Shown: positions 26,908 to 37,239 of the stretch, in pieces
How positions within the stretch are numbered: position 1 is the first letter of the stretch
How the letters are laid out: every line of letters begins with the position of its first letter
NCBI GenBank assembly: GCA_016195405.1
Contig: JACPZP010000182.1
Span: forward strand, 1 to 46,133
Direction of reading: 5' to 3'
Origin: Planctomycetota bacterium
GTDB taxonomy: Bacteria > Planctomycetota > Planctomycetia > Gemmatales > Gemmataceae
Length of the DNA: 46,133 nucleotides
Translations under genes and position numbers: made by a program
Notes under the pieces: generated by a model
Told to the model about the DNA's origin: nothing
What the model saw: only the letters and a program-made list of their open reading frames with translations
Databases searched by the model: none

Positions 26908-26966
26908 ATTCGTTTCATGAACGAAAAATGAGTTTCAGCACCTGGCTCTGTGTCTTGAGTAAATCA
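26908..26966. repeat. Repeat family R4, copy B
   Basis: ATTCGTTTCATGAACGAA, GTTTCAG, ACCTG, CTGTGT and TAAAT in the same order and spacing as 10687-10745. It lies between the beta-propeller gene stop and the radical SAM gene promoter. Confidence 0.65.
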
Positions 26967-26991
26967 AAAAACAAAGGAACGAGGGAGTTGG

Positions 26992-28239
26992 CTATTTTGC
27001 CTGAATGCGATAGAGGTGTTTTTCCGTCCGCAGGTAAATCGCTCCATCGGCAACGGCATACGAAGCGAACGTGCGCTCTTCGAGCCGGCTTTCGCCAACC
27101 TTCTCGAACTTTGTGCCAGCTCGAATCACCGTGGTCGCGCCGTCCTCGCTTTGCAGGTAGATTCTGCCGTCCGCGTGGAGAGGCGACGCCGAGAAGTTGC
27201 CGCCGAGGCGCTCCTGCCAATGGATCGTCCCGGTCCGAGCATCGATACAACTCGCCATACCGCGATCGGAGATCGTGTAAAGCTCGGCGTCAACCAGCAG
27301 GGGCGACGGCGTGTGCGGCGCGTTCTTCGCCAAGGTCCAGGCAATGTGGCTTTCAGTGACATCGCCCTTGCCGTCAACTTTGATCGCGTAGAGCTTGGGA
27401 TTGTCGTAGCCGGAGCTGAGAAAGACCATGCCGAGGCCGAAGACGGGCCGCGGAATCACGGAGTATCCATCATACTTCGCGCGCCATAGCTCCGATCCAC
27501 TCGCCGCATCATAGGCCACGACCGCGTCGCTGCCCGGACTGATGATCTGCGTTTTGCCGTCAACGGCAATTGCCAGCGGCGTGCTGAAGGAGAACTTCTT
27601 GACCGCGGTGCTTTTTCGTTCCGTCTTCCAGCGCGGCTTTCCGGTTGCCGTGTCCAGGGCGACGACGAACTGCTTGTCGCCGCCGTCGCAGGAGAATATC
27701 AGCTTGTCACCAACGAGGATCGGCGAGCCGCCGTTGCCGTGCACCGGTGCGTAGCGCAAATCGCGATTGCGCCAGACGACCTTGCCGTCGAGATCGAGAC
27801 ACGCCGTTCCCTGGTGGCCAAAGTGGACGTAAAACCGTTTGCCGTCGGTGACGGGCGAAGGGCTGGCGTGGCTGTTCTTGGGGTGGATGTTCGGCGCTTT
27901 GGCGCCATCCTGGCGGAACACCTCCGTTTTCCAAAGAACATTACCGCTCCCGGCATCGAGCGCCATGGCCTTGAGCGACTGATCCTTAGAGCTAGAGACC
28001 GCGATGGCCGAGGTCAAATAAACTCGACCATCCAGCACAATCGGCGAGGACCAGCCTCTGCCGGGAATCGCCTGCTTCCATGCGACGTTCTTGGTCGTGC
28101 TCCATTCGATAGGCAAGCCTTTGCCGTCGTAGAGTCCTTGGCCGGTCGGCCCGCGGAACTCTCGCCAATCTTCGGCGCGGGAGGAAGTGAGAAAGGCGAT
28201 GCTCGAAAGCGATGCTAGGGCCAACAGGAAGTGCCGCAT
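26992..28239 (-). CDS. Secreted PQQ-like beta-propeller repeat protein
   Basis: 415 aa. A signal peptide (MRHFLLALASLSSIAFLTSSRA) is followed by the EDWREFRGPTGQG opening common in planctomycete and verrucomicrobial PQQ-like proteins. There are repeated propeller blades with A-x-D-x-x-(S/T)G-x-x-W motifs: MALDAGSGNVLWKTE, VALDTATGKPRWKTE, YDAASGSELWRAK and IDARTGTIHWQE. The active-site residues of PQQ dehydrogenases are not apparent, so it is more likely a BamB-like structural or binding protein in the periplasm. Function unknown. Confidence 0.88.
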   Translation of the reverse strand: MRHFLLALASLSSIAFLTSSRAEDWREFRGPTGQGLYDGKGLPIEWSTTKNVAWKQAIPGRGWSSPIVLDGRVYLTSAIAVSSSKDQSLKAMALDAGSGNVLWKTEVFRQDGAKAPNIHPKNSHASPSPVTDGKRFYVHFGHQGTACLDLDGKVVWRNRDLRYAPVHGNGGSPILVGDKLIFSCDGGDKQFVVALDTATGKPRWKTERKSTAVKKFSFSTPLAIAVDGKTQIISPGSDAVVAYDAASGSELWRAKYDGYSVIPRPVFGLGMVFLSSGYDNPKLYAIKVDGKGDVTESHIAWTLAKNAPHTPSPLLVDAELYTISDRGMASCIDARTGTIHWQERLGGNFSASPLHADGRIYLQSEDGATTVIRAGTKFEKVGESRLEERTFASYAVADGAIYLRTEKHLYRIQAK

Positions 28240-28331
28240 TCAGGTGCTCGCGAATGGGTGGAAGGCGAAGGCGGGAATTCAATCAGTATAGTGAGTTCGT
28301 GAAGGGAGCGATGCTGACACGCGCTCGGCAG

Positions 28332-31300
28332 TCACCGCCAGCGTTTCAAATCCTCCAACATGGCCAGTACATCGTTGCGCCGCTTTTCAAACAGGGCGAA
28401 CAGCGTCAGAATCGCGATTCCCAGGACGATGCCCGATGCCCACCACACCCACGTCTGGGCTCGGTCGACCGCCGCGTGCCAGATTTGCGCGAACACGACC
28501 AAGAAAAGAAATGCCACTCCGGTAAACAGAAAGGCCCGCACCCGCAGCATGATGCCGGCTAAAACGCCGGCCACCGACAGCGTCGATAGCACCACCGGCA
28601 GCACCAGTGAATTGCCGAGGCCGGTGATGAACATGTCGGCTGTCGACGACAAATACACAATGAGCAGCCCGGAATAACGCAGGCCTTCCGCCTGGCTTGA
28701 GGTCAAGCGCTCGCGATGCAGATGCTCGGCGGCGAGGACGATCAGACCGATGGGCAGCAGCCAAATCTGCGGATGCAACAGGAAAGTGAGTTGCTCATTG
28801 TGGGCATAGATCACCCAAAGTCCGAAGTTGGCGACCAAGGCGGCGATCAGTGCGAACGTCGACGCTCGCCGCATTACCGCTATTAAGGCATACAGAAGGC
28901 CGAGGAGGAACCACAACAATGCATGCACGCCATAACCGCCGGGCAAGAACTCCAAGTAGCGCTGGATTGACCCGAGGCCCGGAATGGCGACGACAAGAGC
29001 ATCAAAATCGGCAAGCGGCCGGGCCATGTACGCCAAAAGCGGCAGAAGCGGCAAGAACAAGCCGGTTTGATGAAGCGGTTTGGCCAGCATCGGCAAACCT
29101 CGCCGGCGAAACAACTCCGCCAGGCCGACGCCCAAAAATCCCAGCGTCATGAGCACGAAATGCCAGTTCTGCCCCAGAAACGGAAGGAGCAGTTGGGGGA
29201 AGTTGAGTCGTATGTGTACGAACAAGAGGACGATCAAGAGTTCCGCGGCCCACACGCACCATACCCGGCCTGTATCTGATAGTTCAAGTGGATTGCGCTG
29301 CGCTACCGCCAGCCATAAGCCCGCCGCCATCATCGCGACCAGAAGTCCTGCCACGAACGCCACGCCCGACCTTGCCAATGGCGTCGTAAGTAGATCACGG
29401 TCGTAGAGCACAAACTCCTGCACCAAAACGAGTGCAAGAACGGCTCCCGCCAACGCCAACATGCCTTGGCCGTGGCTGCGAGCGGCGCGATTCCAAGCGC
29501 TTTCGGCAGGCAACCAGCGCGGCACGCCGACTCGATAAAGAGAGCCCACGACCACGAGCACTGCCAACAGCAGCACATTGCGATGCAGCCAGAGTGCAGG
29601 CAAAGCCAGATCCAGGAAAGACCAGCAGAGTTGCACGATCGCTAACGCCCAAAGCCCCAGAACGATCGCGACGGGAGGCTGCGTATTCTTCAAAGTCGAG
29701 GAATCACCAGCGCTGGCTAGCTCCGACCAGCGCGCAATCATCAATCCGGCGGCGCAGGCCAACAAGGCAAGTATCGAGGGCCCTGCAAGTCGTTCAGAGA
29801 CGGAGTTGAAGTCAAGACAAATCCAGAAGCTGAGCCCGAGGGCCAAGACTGCTATGGAACGCTGGGCGGGTACAAACCACCCGACGAGCCAGCCCTGAAA
29901 TCGCGGCCCGAGAATCAGTCGCCGAGCGAGCGCCGACCAGCGCGGCGAAGACCATGCCAGCACAGCGGTGACGAGAACGTAACCGCCCAAAAGCAGGCTG
30001 CCGTGCCAACCAAGCTGCCGCGGCGCCAACGTTTGCTGATGCAAGGCGAGGGCGCCCGCGCACAGACCCAACACATATAACGGTGCGAGGGGCAATCCGA
30101 GCAACCGGGCTTCCGGATCCCAAAGGGAGGCGAGCAAGGCGATGGCCGTCGCGCTAACGACGAGCCAGGGAAGCATGCCAAGTACATGCACGCCGAGAGC
30201 AAACAAATCGGCGCCCAGCGCGCCCAAGCCCAACACCGCAAGTAGCTGCACGGCCAAGAGCACCGCCACATGTGCGAATGGAAGGGCGTTGTTGCGCAGG
30301 TCGACCGGCGGCTCGCGGCGGCGAAGGTGATTCTCTATCAGCGACCAGATCAGAGATGCCACAGAAAGGGCCATTATCTGCAACAACAGGAAACGATCGA
30401 ACAAGTCGGGACCGACGGGGAACCAAGCGAACACGTCCCAGCGGTCGACCAACCAGGCCTGCCACACGAGATAAGCGGTCACGTTCAGCAGCAATCCCGA
30501 GGCATACACGTACCACGGCCGACGCGCCCACACCGCCATGGCGCCGATCAGCACGCACACGGCCAGCGTGGCGGCGCACGACCAGTATGGCCGGCTCGGA
30601 TCGCCCCATGCTCCGCCCAAGGCCAATAGCACGACAAGCGCACTCATGATCTCCACCCAGCGGCGCGCCGGAGAAACCGGAAATACCTCGGCCAGCGTTC
30701 CCGCGATCCGAAGGCGGCGATCGGCTGGCCAGTAGAACGGACCGAGTCCCTCGAAGGAATCGGCCACCCAAGATGCAACCAGAATCGATATGGCCAATGT
30801 CGTCCACGCCAGGGTCAACACGTGATACGACAGCCAGCTCGAAAAATCGAACGGCGCCACCGCGCACGCCGCGAGTATGCCTAGAGCCAGGCCGGCGCAC
30901 GCCAGAAGGTGTAGGGCAGCGGCGCGCGCCCATAGCCTGAACACCCAAAGCGCGGCGGCCACGCTCGTCAGCAACCCGGCCCAACCAACCCATGCCCCGG
31001 TTTGAATGACATAAGCCGGCCACGGACCGGAAGCATGGCGCAGCACCTCGACAATCGCGGGCACGAGTAGCGTTCCGATCATCCCGAGAGACAAACCAAT
31101 CTGCAGCGTCAATAAGAACCGATGTTGCCAGCGGCCGCTCGCAAGCCACGCGATAGCCCACAAGGACGCCGCCAGAATGCCAAGCTGCACCATGTAGATA
31201 GCTTCGGTTACGTCCAGCGCCCGGCCACTGGCCGTTACGCCAAGGGCATAACCGCCCGTCACGGTGGCAAGCAGGACCAGGCCAGCGCTGGAGATGTAGC

Positions 31301-34300
31301 CAGGCGCATTTTCCCGGGCCCCATTGGCAGTCAACCCAATCGCCAGCATTAGCAACGGCGTCACGACATTTGCTGTCCATCCCATCGCCGCGAAAAGCGC
31401 CTCCGCGCGCGGTCCGGCCGGTCGTTGACCTTCGAATCCGACGATCGCGACAATCGTTGTCAGAACCAAGACCGGGAGCATCGCCCCGCCAAGCAAGAGC
31501 CCTCTGCCCCAACGGGTCACATTCCAAGCGCCAGCCCACTCAATTCCCAACTTCTCCCCGTAGCGGCGCAAATCGCGCCGCGCCCATGAAAGCGCCGAGC
31601 CGCCCAGAAATGCGAGGGCCAGCTCCCACCGCAACATTGAGCCAGTCGCCCACTCACCGCGCAAACCGTAAGCCACAATGCCGGCCGCTGTCAGAGTCCA
31701 CAGGACTCCACCGATGACCGCATCTCGGGGCCTCTTGCCCCACAGGCTCGCGACAAGCGCCGCGCCCAGTAGCGCCAGCGTCGCCCATGCCCAGGGCAGA
31801 TCAATCTCAGGAAATCCTGCGAAAATGCGCGGGATGTCGCGATGGAACCGTTCCGGCATTGTCTCCCGCAAAATCTCCGGCAAAAGCGCGCTCGCCGTCC
31901 ACGCAAGGAATGCGACAACGAGTCCAGCCGTAGCCGCCCAATCGACGCCGCCCCAACCCGGTTCAAGCAAAGCCATGGCGTGCGCGTTTTTACCCACGGC
32001 CAGCCGGGCCAAAGCCCAGAACAGTCCCAACCCCGCTAGCGCCGCCGCGTACACCTGCGCGTTGGAATCTTGAAGAAGCTCTCGCGCATGGTCGCCAAGC
32101 CATTGCCGGTCATGAAGCCAGGCCGAAACGCCGATCAGCAGCGCCATCGTCAGCGCCGCTTGGCCCAGCGCGAACAGGCCCGGCCAACCCGCAAGCCAGG
32201 CGACGAACAACCAGATCGTCGCCAGCCACAACCAGCACGCGGCGCATTCCGGCAGCCAATTCCACTCCAGCGCAAGCACCAAGGGTGCGAGGGCGCCAAA
32301 GGTTGACGCCAGTCCGACGCTGCGCAACGGTATCACGAAAACCCCCGTCAGCTCGCCGCGGAGCTGCTGACGATTTCGCAACCATCCCGTCAAGAGCACT
32401 GCGGCCAATAACGAGGACGTGGCGTGGCTCAATAGCGACAGTGTCCACAGGCGCGATAAGATCAGCGCTGGATTCCACCAATAGAATCCATAGGCGGAAA
32501 AAGCGGCGAGTACGAATGACGCCGTGACGGTGAGCCAAGCACGCCTCCAGCGCAGGTTGACGCCCAAACAAGCGAGGCCGACGACGCCAAAAACGATACA
32601 TGCGCGCTCCGGCTCTGCGTTTCCAACTCGTGCAACCAGAAGCAGCGCCAACGTCGCCGCCAACCCGCCGCCCGCAACGTGGTAAAGCGCATCCACACGG
32701 CGATGGAGTCGTGCAAACGTTTCTGAGGACAGAGCCAGAAAGAGTGCGAGAATCGTAAGGCAAACGCCGGCCACAGGGGAAATTGCCAGAGTGAGAAGCT
32801 GCGGCCCCAATGTCTCGGGGTTTCCCGTCAACTCACCACGAAACTCGAAAATTGCCGTTAGAAACGCAATGGTAAAGCAGGGCAACGACGCTACATGAAC
32901 GGACGGTAGGCGAAGTCCAAACGCGACTCCGCCGAGAACCGCCGTATTAAAGGCGCCCACGATAATCAGCGCCGCAGGTCTCGGCCAGCCAAGTCCGAGC
33001 GCCGCCAGCATGAGCGCGGCGCCCGTCCAAGCGATCATTGTGCCGACCAAGCGGGCGACCGTCGGCGAGAGCCCGCGTGCCGCCGGATCTGTCTCGGTTG
33101 ACACGTCGCGTAAGCCTTGACTGACAAATAACCCACATACCAGCAGCGGAACGGCGGCCAACGTGAAAGGAATCGCGAGATGCCGTATGGCCCACAAGGC
33201 GTCATCGCTCCAGTAAACAATGAACCCCAGCGCCACGCCGACCGCGAATGTTCCGATTCCAAGGAAAAGCAAGATCGCGTTGGCTCGATCCACGACCACG
33301 CGCTCGTCCGTGCGCGGACCGGCCAGCGCCAGTCCGCACGCCGCGCCATGCGCAATCACAGGCGTCAGACTCAATAACACGAAGAGCCAAGGCGCCGGCG
33401 CCGCGCCATCGAGCCAGTGCGGCGTCAAAATCTGGCTCGCACATGCCATCATCACCGCGCCTGTCAAAAGCCAATCCACCCTCCACCAGCCATGGCGTGC
33501 GGCTCCGGTCATATTCGCCGGGCTTGGTTCGACCAGAATCCGCGCCGCCCGCAGCACCAAGCCCGTGAAGCCAACCAGTGCTAGAATTTCAACAACCCAA
33601 TCGAGTGCTTCCGATTCCCTTCCGCGCGCCAGCCCCGCCAGCACCAGAAAATCGAGCGGCGTCAAAAGCAGTGCGATCACCAGGAGGCCGCGGCTCGTGG
33701 ACTCGAGCTTCCAATGCGAAAGCGTATACAATCCCGCACCGAAGAGGGCGGCGGTGAGTGCGGCCAGGATCAAGAATGGGAAATAGGGAATCTGTTCCAG
33801 CGTGCGCCACAGGCTGATGACAAGCGCGATCGAGCAGCCGACGATCAAAAGGCCGCCGACCAATTCGCCCCAGAGGATGTTGCGCTCCTCCATGAAGCCT
33901 GCCAACATCTCTCCCCAGGAGCGCCGAGGCTCGGCGAGCGTCGGCGCCGTCGGAGCGGGTTCGGGCACGAGGATCGGCGTCAGTAGTTGTTCCGGCGGTC
34001 GTGCAACCAGAGGCGACGCTTGAGAAGCCGGCTCCGCCTCGACCGGAAGGGACGAGAGGAGCTTTGACGTCAATTCCCGATCGCGATCGTCCAGCGCACC
34101 CTTGTGTGCCGCTCGCAGAAATCGTCTCGCCAAGTCAAGACGGTGTTCCGCGAGCGCGAAGCGGCCCGCCTCCAATGCGGCCTCAGACGTCCTGTCCATG
34201 TGCGCGTAATGCTCGACAATCGTCTCATAGATCTGAAGCGCGCGCGTGGTGAACCCGGCCACACGCAGAAGCCTGGCAAGAGTAAGCAGACTTTCCGGGT

Positions 34301-34829
34301 ACAGACGCGCCAGCTCATCGCTAGTCAGCCGCTTGTACCAAGTAAGCGCCTGCCGGCGTTCGAGGAGGCTCATGCGTTTGACATCTCGCCAGTCGAAGAG
34401 GAGGCGGTTGAGCCGCTGCCAGGTCGGCGCCCATTCGGTCTTGTCGTCTGGAAACGGCAGCGAAACTTGGAGGCCGCCGAGGAGATTCGCCTGGCGCGCT
34501 TCCAGTTTTTGATAGATTTGCTCGGCCGCGCCCGCTTCCAGGTCGCCGCGCTCCACCAACGCTTGAACCTGCCGAACTGTCGCTTCCAGCTCGTGCAGCT
34601 CGACGGAGGTTTCGCCGTGCGGATCAAGGCCGCAAGCCGGACATGCCTCGAGTGAATTGGAAAACCCGGTTCCGCAGGCAACGCAGCGCCGCCGGTGACT
34701 CACTGCCGCGGACGCCGGAGGCGGCAATCCTTTGAAGATTATAGACACCAACACCCACAGCCCGTGTCCGACCACGGCCACGAGGAACACGCCCATGGCA
34801 AGCAGGAACAGACCGACGCAAGCGTCCAT
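28332..34829 (-). CDS. Giant polytopic membrane protein with N-terminal zinc ribbon (2165 aa)
   Basis: The first helix (residues about 5-33) is followed by a double CxxC zinc ribbon (Cys49, 52, 63, 66: CVACG...CPACG). A cytosolic helical region to about 290 follows (LEATVRQVQALVERGDLEAG, with a TPR-like stretch around ARLYPESLLTLARLLRVAG). The rest is several dozen hydrophobic helices, roughly evenly spaced, to the C-terminus. It resembles an enlarged version of multi-span DUF2157/DUF2339-type proteins, but I cannot assign it. No catalytic motif is seen. The frame is unbroken for 6.5 kb with normal codon use. It may be a scaffold or transporter of the planctomycete inner membrane. ATG 34829 follows AGGT. 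Confidence 0.8.
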   Translation of the reverse strand: MDACVGLFLLAMGVFLVAVVGHGLWVLVSIIFKGLPPPASAAVSHRRRCVACGTGFSNSLEACPACGLDPHGETSVELHELEATVRQVQALVERGDLEAGAAEQIYQKLEARQANLLGGLQVSLPFPDDKTEWAPTWQRLNRLLFDWRDVKRMSLLERRQALTWYKRLTSDELARLYPESLLTLARLLRVAGFTTRALQIYETIVEHYAHMDRTSEAALEAGRFALAEHRLDLARRFLRAAHKGALDDRDRELTSKLLSSLPVEAEPASQASPLVARPPEQLLTPILVPEPAPTAPTLAEPRRSWGEMLAGFMEERNILWGELVGGLLIVGCSIALVISLWRTLEQIPYFPFLILAALTAALFGAGLYTLSHWKLESTSRGLLVIALLLTPLDFLVLAGLARGRESEALDWVVEILALVGFTGLVLRAARILVEPSPANMTGAARHGWWRVDWLLTGAVMMACASQILTPHWLDGAAPAPWLFVLLSLTPVIAHGAACGLALAGPRTDERVVVDRANAILLFLGIGTFAVGVALGFIVYWSDDALWAIRHLAIPFTLAAVPLLVCGLFVSQGLRDVSTETDPAARGLSPTVARLVGTMIAWTGAALMLAALGLGWPRPAALIIVGAFNTAVLGGVAFGLRLPSVHVASLPCFTIAFLTAIFEFRGELTGNPETLGPQLLTLAISPVAGVCLTILALFLALSSETFARLHRRVDALYHVAGGGLAATLALLLVARVGNAEPERACIVFGVVGLACLGVNLRWRRAWLTVTASFVLAAFSAYGFYWWNPALILSRLWTLSLLSHATSSLLAAVLLTGWLRNRQQLRGELTGVFVIPLRSVGLASTFGALAPLVLALEWNWLPECAACWLWLATIWLFVAWLAGWPGLFALGQAALTMALLIGVSAWLHDRQWLGDHARELLQDSNAQVYAAALAGLGLFWALARLAVGKNAHAMALLEPGWGGVDWAATAGLVVAFLAWTASALLPEILRETMPERFHRDIPRIFAGFPEIDLPWAWATLALLGAALVASLWGKRPRDAVIGGVLWTLTAAGIVAYGLRGEWATGSMLRWELALAFLGGSALSWARRDLRRYGEKLGIEWAGAWNVTRWGRGLLLGGAMLPVLVLTTIVAIVGFEGQRPAGPRAEALFAAMGWTANVVTPLLMLAIGLTANGARENAPGYISSAGLVLLATVTGGYALGVTASGRALDVTEAIYMVQLGILAASLWAIAWLASGRWQHRFLLTLQIGLSLGMIGTLLVPAIVEVLRHASGPWPAYVIQTGAWVGWAGLLTSVAAALWVFRLWARAAALHLLACAGLALGILAACAVAPFDFSSWLSYHVLTLAWTTLAISILVASWVADSFEGLGPFYWPADRRLRIAGTLAEVFPVSPARRWVEIMSALVVLLALGGAWGDPSRPYWSCAATLAVCVLIGAMAVWARRPWYVYASGLLLNVTAYLVWQAWLVDRWDVFAWFPVGPDLFDRFLLLQIMALSVASLIWSLIENHLRRREPPVDLRNNALPFAHVAVLLAVQLLAVLGLGALGADLFALGVHVLGMLPWLVVSATAIALLASLWDPEARLLGLPLAPLYVLGLCAGALALHQQTLAPRQLGWHGSLLLGGYVLVTAVLAWSSPRWSALARRLILGPRFQGWLVGWFVPAQRSIAVLALGLSFWICLDFNSVSERLAGPSILALLACAAGLMIARWSELASAGDSSTLKNTQPPVAIVLGLWALAIVQLCWSFLDLALPALWLHRNVLLLAVLVVVGSLYRVGVPRWLPAESAWNRAARSHGQGMLALAGAVLALVLVQEFVLYDRDLLTTPLARSGVAFVAGLLVAMMAAGLWLAVAQRNPLELSDTGRVWCVWAAELLIVLLFVHIRLNFPQLLLPFLGQNWHFVLMTLGFLGVGLAELFRRRGLPMLAKPLHQTGLFLPLLPLLAYMARPLADFDALVVAIPGLGSIQRYLEFLPGGYGVHALLWFLLGLLYALIAVMRRASTFALIAALVANFGLWVIYAHNEQLTFLLHPQIWLLPIGLIVLAAEHLHRERLTSSQAEGLRYSGLLIVYLSSTADMFITGLGNSLVLPVVLSTLSVAGVLAGIMLRVRAFLFTGVAFLFLVVFAQIWHAAVDRAQTWVWWASGIVLGIAILTLFALFEKRRNDVLAMLEDLKRWR

Positions 34830-34999
34830 GACACCTGCCTTTGAAATGACCGGGGTGCGTCAATGCGTGGTGCTAGGGAGCATGGTGCTGGGGAACTTCA
34901 GCATAAGCGCTCCGGGTGGGCCCTGTCAAAAGCCCCTATCTACAAAGGCACGGAAAAGCTGCAAATGTAACGCGGAACGTCAAGGATTTCCGCGAAGAA

Positions 35000-35464
35000 T
35001 CAGCGCATTCGGTCCAGCAGATCCCGGTAGCGTGATCCGCGGCCGCCAATTTCAAATCTGCGGGATTCCGCCCCAGTGATCGCGATGGTGATCTGGAGGT
35101 GCTCGCGCGGCATGCAGCCGGTCACGTTGTCGGCCCATTCGATCAAACTCACACCGTTGCCTTCGAAGTACTCGTGAACTCCCAATTCCGCGAACTCGCG
35201 TTCCGTTCTCAATCGATAGGCATCGAAGTGATAGATCGGCATGCGTGCGTCGTATTCTTGGATAAGGACGAAAGTCGGGCTGGTGACCTGGGCGGCGTTT
35301 TCAATGCCCAATCCTTCCGCGATGGCACGAACGAGGTGTGTCTTGCCGGCGCCCAAGGGACCGATGAGACCGATCACCGCGCCAGGGAAAAGCAGCGCGC
35401 CGAGCCGTCGGCCAAACGCCTCGGTCTCAGCGAGGCTGTCAACTTCAAAAGATTGGGAACTCAT
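35000..35464 (-). CDS. tsaE: tRNA threonylcarbamoyladenosine biosynthesis ATPase TsaE
   Basis: 154 aa from ATG 35464 (an earlier ATG at 35479 leaves too little space for its ribosome binding site). The P-loop ATPase has Walker A GPLGAGKTHLVRAIAEGLG, then the family motifs VTSPTFVLIQEY, YHFDAYRL and LIEWADNV. TsaE works with TsaB, TsaC and TsaD to make t6A at position 37 of ANN-decoding tRNAs. The neighbouring genes are unrelated. Confidence 0.93.
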   Translation of the reverse strand: MSSQSFEVDSLAETEAFGRRLGALLFPGAVIGLIGPLGAGKTHLVRAIAEGLGIENAAQVTSPTFVLIQEYDARMPIYHFDAYRLRTEREFAELGVHEYFEGNGVSLIEWADNVTGCMPREHLQITIAITGAESRRFEIGGRGSRYRDLLDRMR

Positions 35465-35713
35465 TGATTCCAAGAGCATTTCCCAGGCCAGCAGACGCGT
35501 TTTCGAATCTGCGGAGTTCTGGGTAAGACGGCACCCCGCACGAATTGCCCCGTTTGGTCATTGGCAATCATCTGGCCCCCATAACCTATTGATGCGAAGC
35601 AATTTATGGATTGCATTGTTTGCCAGCGCGCGCGCACCTTGTTACTGCGATCTGCCCGCCGTCGCCTCCCCCATTACCCTCATTCTGAGAAAGTGCCGGA
35701 CGCTCGCTTCATG

Positions 35714-37105
35714 TTATTGCCGTGACAACACGTTTACTTCCTGCCCGTCGCGCGGCGCCGACACGTTGCCATGGACGACCTGCTCCTCGCCCGTGAAATC
35801 TGCCCACACGCTCTTGCCGTCGCTTGCCTTCACCAGCTTTTTCAAGACTTCCATGCGTTCCGGCGTCCGCGTTCCAACCTCAACTTGAGTTTTCTGAAGC
35901 TTGCCGTCCTTCACCAGAAAGCAGAAGCTCTGATAGCCCTGGGTCACGTCTCCCTGGGTGAACACCGCGGCGACCGGCAGCGTTAACGCGTTGGCGTGTT
36001 CGACGATGATGTTCGCGGTTGCGTACATCCCCGGCCGAAGTTGGTCCTTGGGATTGGGCAAGTCGATTTGGGCGATCAACGTGCGGGCGATGCGGTCCAG
36101 CGAGTACGAGGTCCGCGTCACCTTGCCGGCGAACTCCTGACCTTTGATGACTTGGACGTGAACGACGGCGGTAGCGTCCTTTTGCACCCAGGCGGCGTCG
36201 GCCTCGGGAACTTCTACGAAGACGCGCACGATCTCGCGCTTTTCCACGACGTAGAGCGGCTCTGCTTTCGGTCCGGCGGCCGGCTGGACGAAGTGGCCTG
36301 TATCAACATTTCGCCGCGTGATCACACCGTCAAACGGCGCCGACAGCTTGGCGTATTGGAGGAGCGCCTTCACATACTCTCGGTTTTCCGCGGCCACCTC
36401 GGCATGCCGCTGCGCCACGGTCACGTCTGCCAGCGCCTTCTTGGACTTGGCGGCGTACTCATCCCGCGCCGCTTCGGCCGATTTCACCTTCGCTTCCACT
36501 TCGTCCAGACCCGCTTCGGCCGCCTTGAATCCGTAGAGCGTCTCTTCCACGGATTCCTTGTCAATAACTCCGCTCTTGCCTGCTCGGGCCAGACGCTCGT
36601 ACTGACTCTTCATCCGTTGGAATTCCGCTTGGACGCGCAGCCGGCTCGCTTCCGCTTCTTTCACTCTTGCTCGTGCGCTGCGCAAGCCAGCCTCAGCCGC
36701 TACCGCCGTTTCCTTCGCTTGCGTGACCTCCGCGTCGGCCTGCTGCACCAGCGCGTCTTTCTGCTTCAGTTCCACTTCCATTTCCGGCACAAAGATTTCC
36801 GCCAGCACGTCGCCTGCACGCACGCGGTCGCCGATATCGACATGCCATTTCTTGACGTAGCCGGCGAGTTTGGAAAACATCGGCGTTTGCTCGTATGCCT
36901 GAATGTTTCCAGGTTGCCGGACCGAACGTCGCAGCGTCGCCCGCTCCGGCATCACGACCGAAACCGTCGCCTTGACCTGCTCGCCGCCTCCCGATATGTC
37001 GCCCCTAGAAGAGCGATTGCACGACGTCGCCAGCAAAGTCGCCGTGCAAGCGCCGATCAACATCATGATTCGCAAGCCGATGTTTTCGTGAGGATGCTGC
37101 GCCAT
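35714..37105 (-). CDS. RND efflux periplasmic adaptor (membrane fusion protein), lipoprotein
   Basis: 463 aa from ATG 37105 with GAGG upstream. A lipoprotein signal is present (MMLIGACTATLLATSC; lipid-modified Cys29). The usual MFP layout follows: lipoyl half-motif GYVKKWHVDIGDRVRAGDVL, a long alpha-hairpin (about 110-260, rich in AEVTQAKETAVAAEAG-type heptads), the second lipoyl half (SAPFDGVITRRNVDTGHFV), then beta-barrel and membrane-proximal domains. It links the inner-membrane pump encoded immediately upstream to an outer-membrane channel, but no TolC-like gene is in the window. Confidence 0.93.
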   Translation of the reverse strand: MAQHPHENIGLRIMMLIGACTATLLATSCNRSSRGDISGGGEQVKATVSVVMPERATLRRSVRQPGNIQAYEQTPMFSKLAGYVKKWHVDIGDRVRAGDVLAEIFVPEMEVELKQKDALVQQADAEVTQAKETAVAAEAGLRSARARVKEAEASRLRVQAEFQRMKSQYERLARAGKSGVIDKESVEETLYGFKAAEAGLDEVEAKVKSAEAARDEYAAKSKKALADVTVAQRHAEVAAENREYVKALLQYAKLSAPFDGVITRRNVDTGHFVQPAAGPKAEPLYVVEKREIVRVFVEVPEADAAWVQKDATAVVHVQVIKGQEFAGKVTRTSYSLDRIARTLIAQIDLPNPKDQLRPGMYATANIIVEHANALTLPVAAVFTQGDVTQGYQSFCFLVKDGKLQKTQVEVGTRTPERMEVLKKLVKASDGKSVWADFTGEEQVVHGNVSAPRDGQEVNVLSRQ

Positions 37106-37239
37106 GACTTCCCTCGAATTTTGTCGGAGTGCGTCGATTGATCGCCGCTTTTGGATTGTCGGACGAGCACTAACATCCGACATGGGATCTTGTCTAACTT
37201 CAAAAATCCTAAAGCGGCGAGAACTCGCCAACTCCAAAG

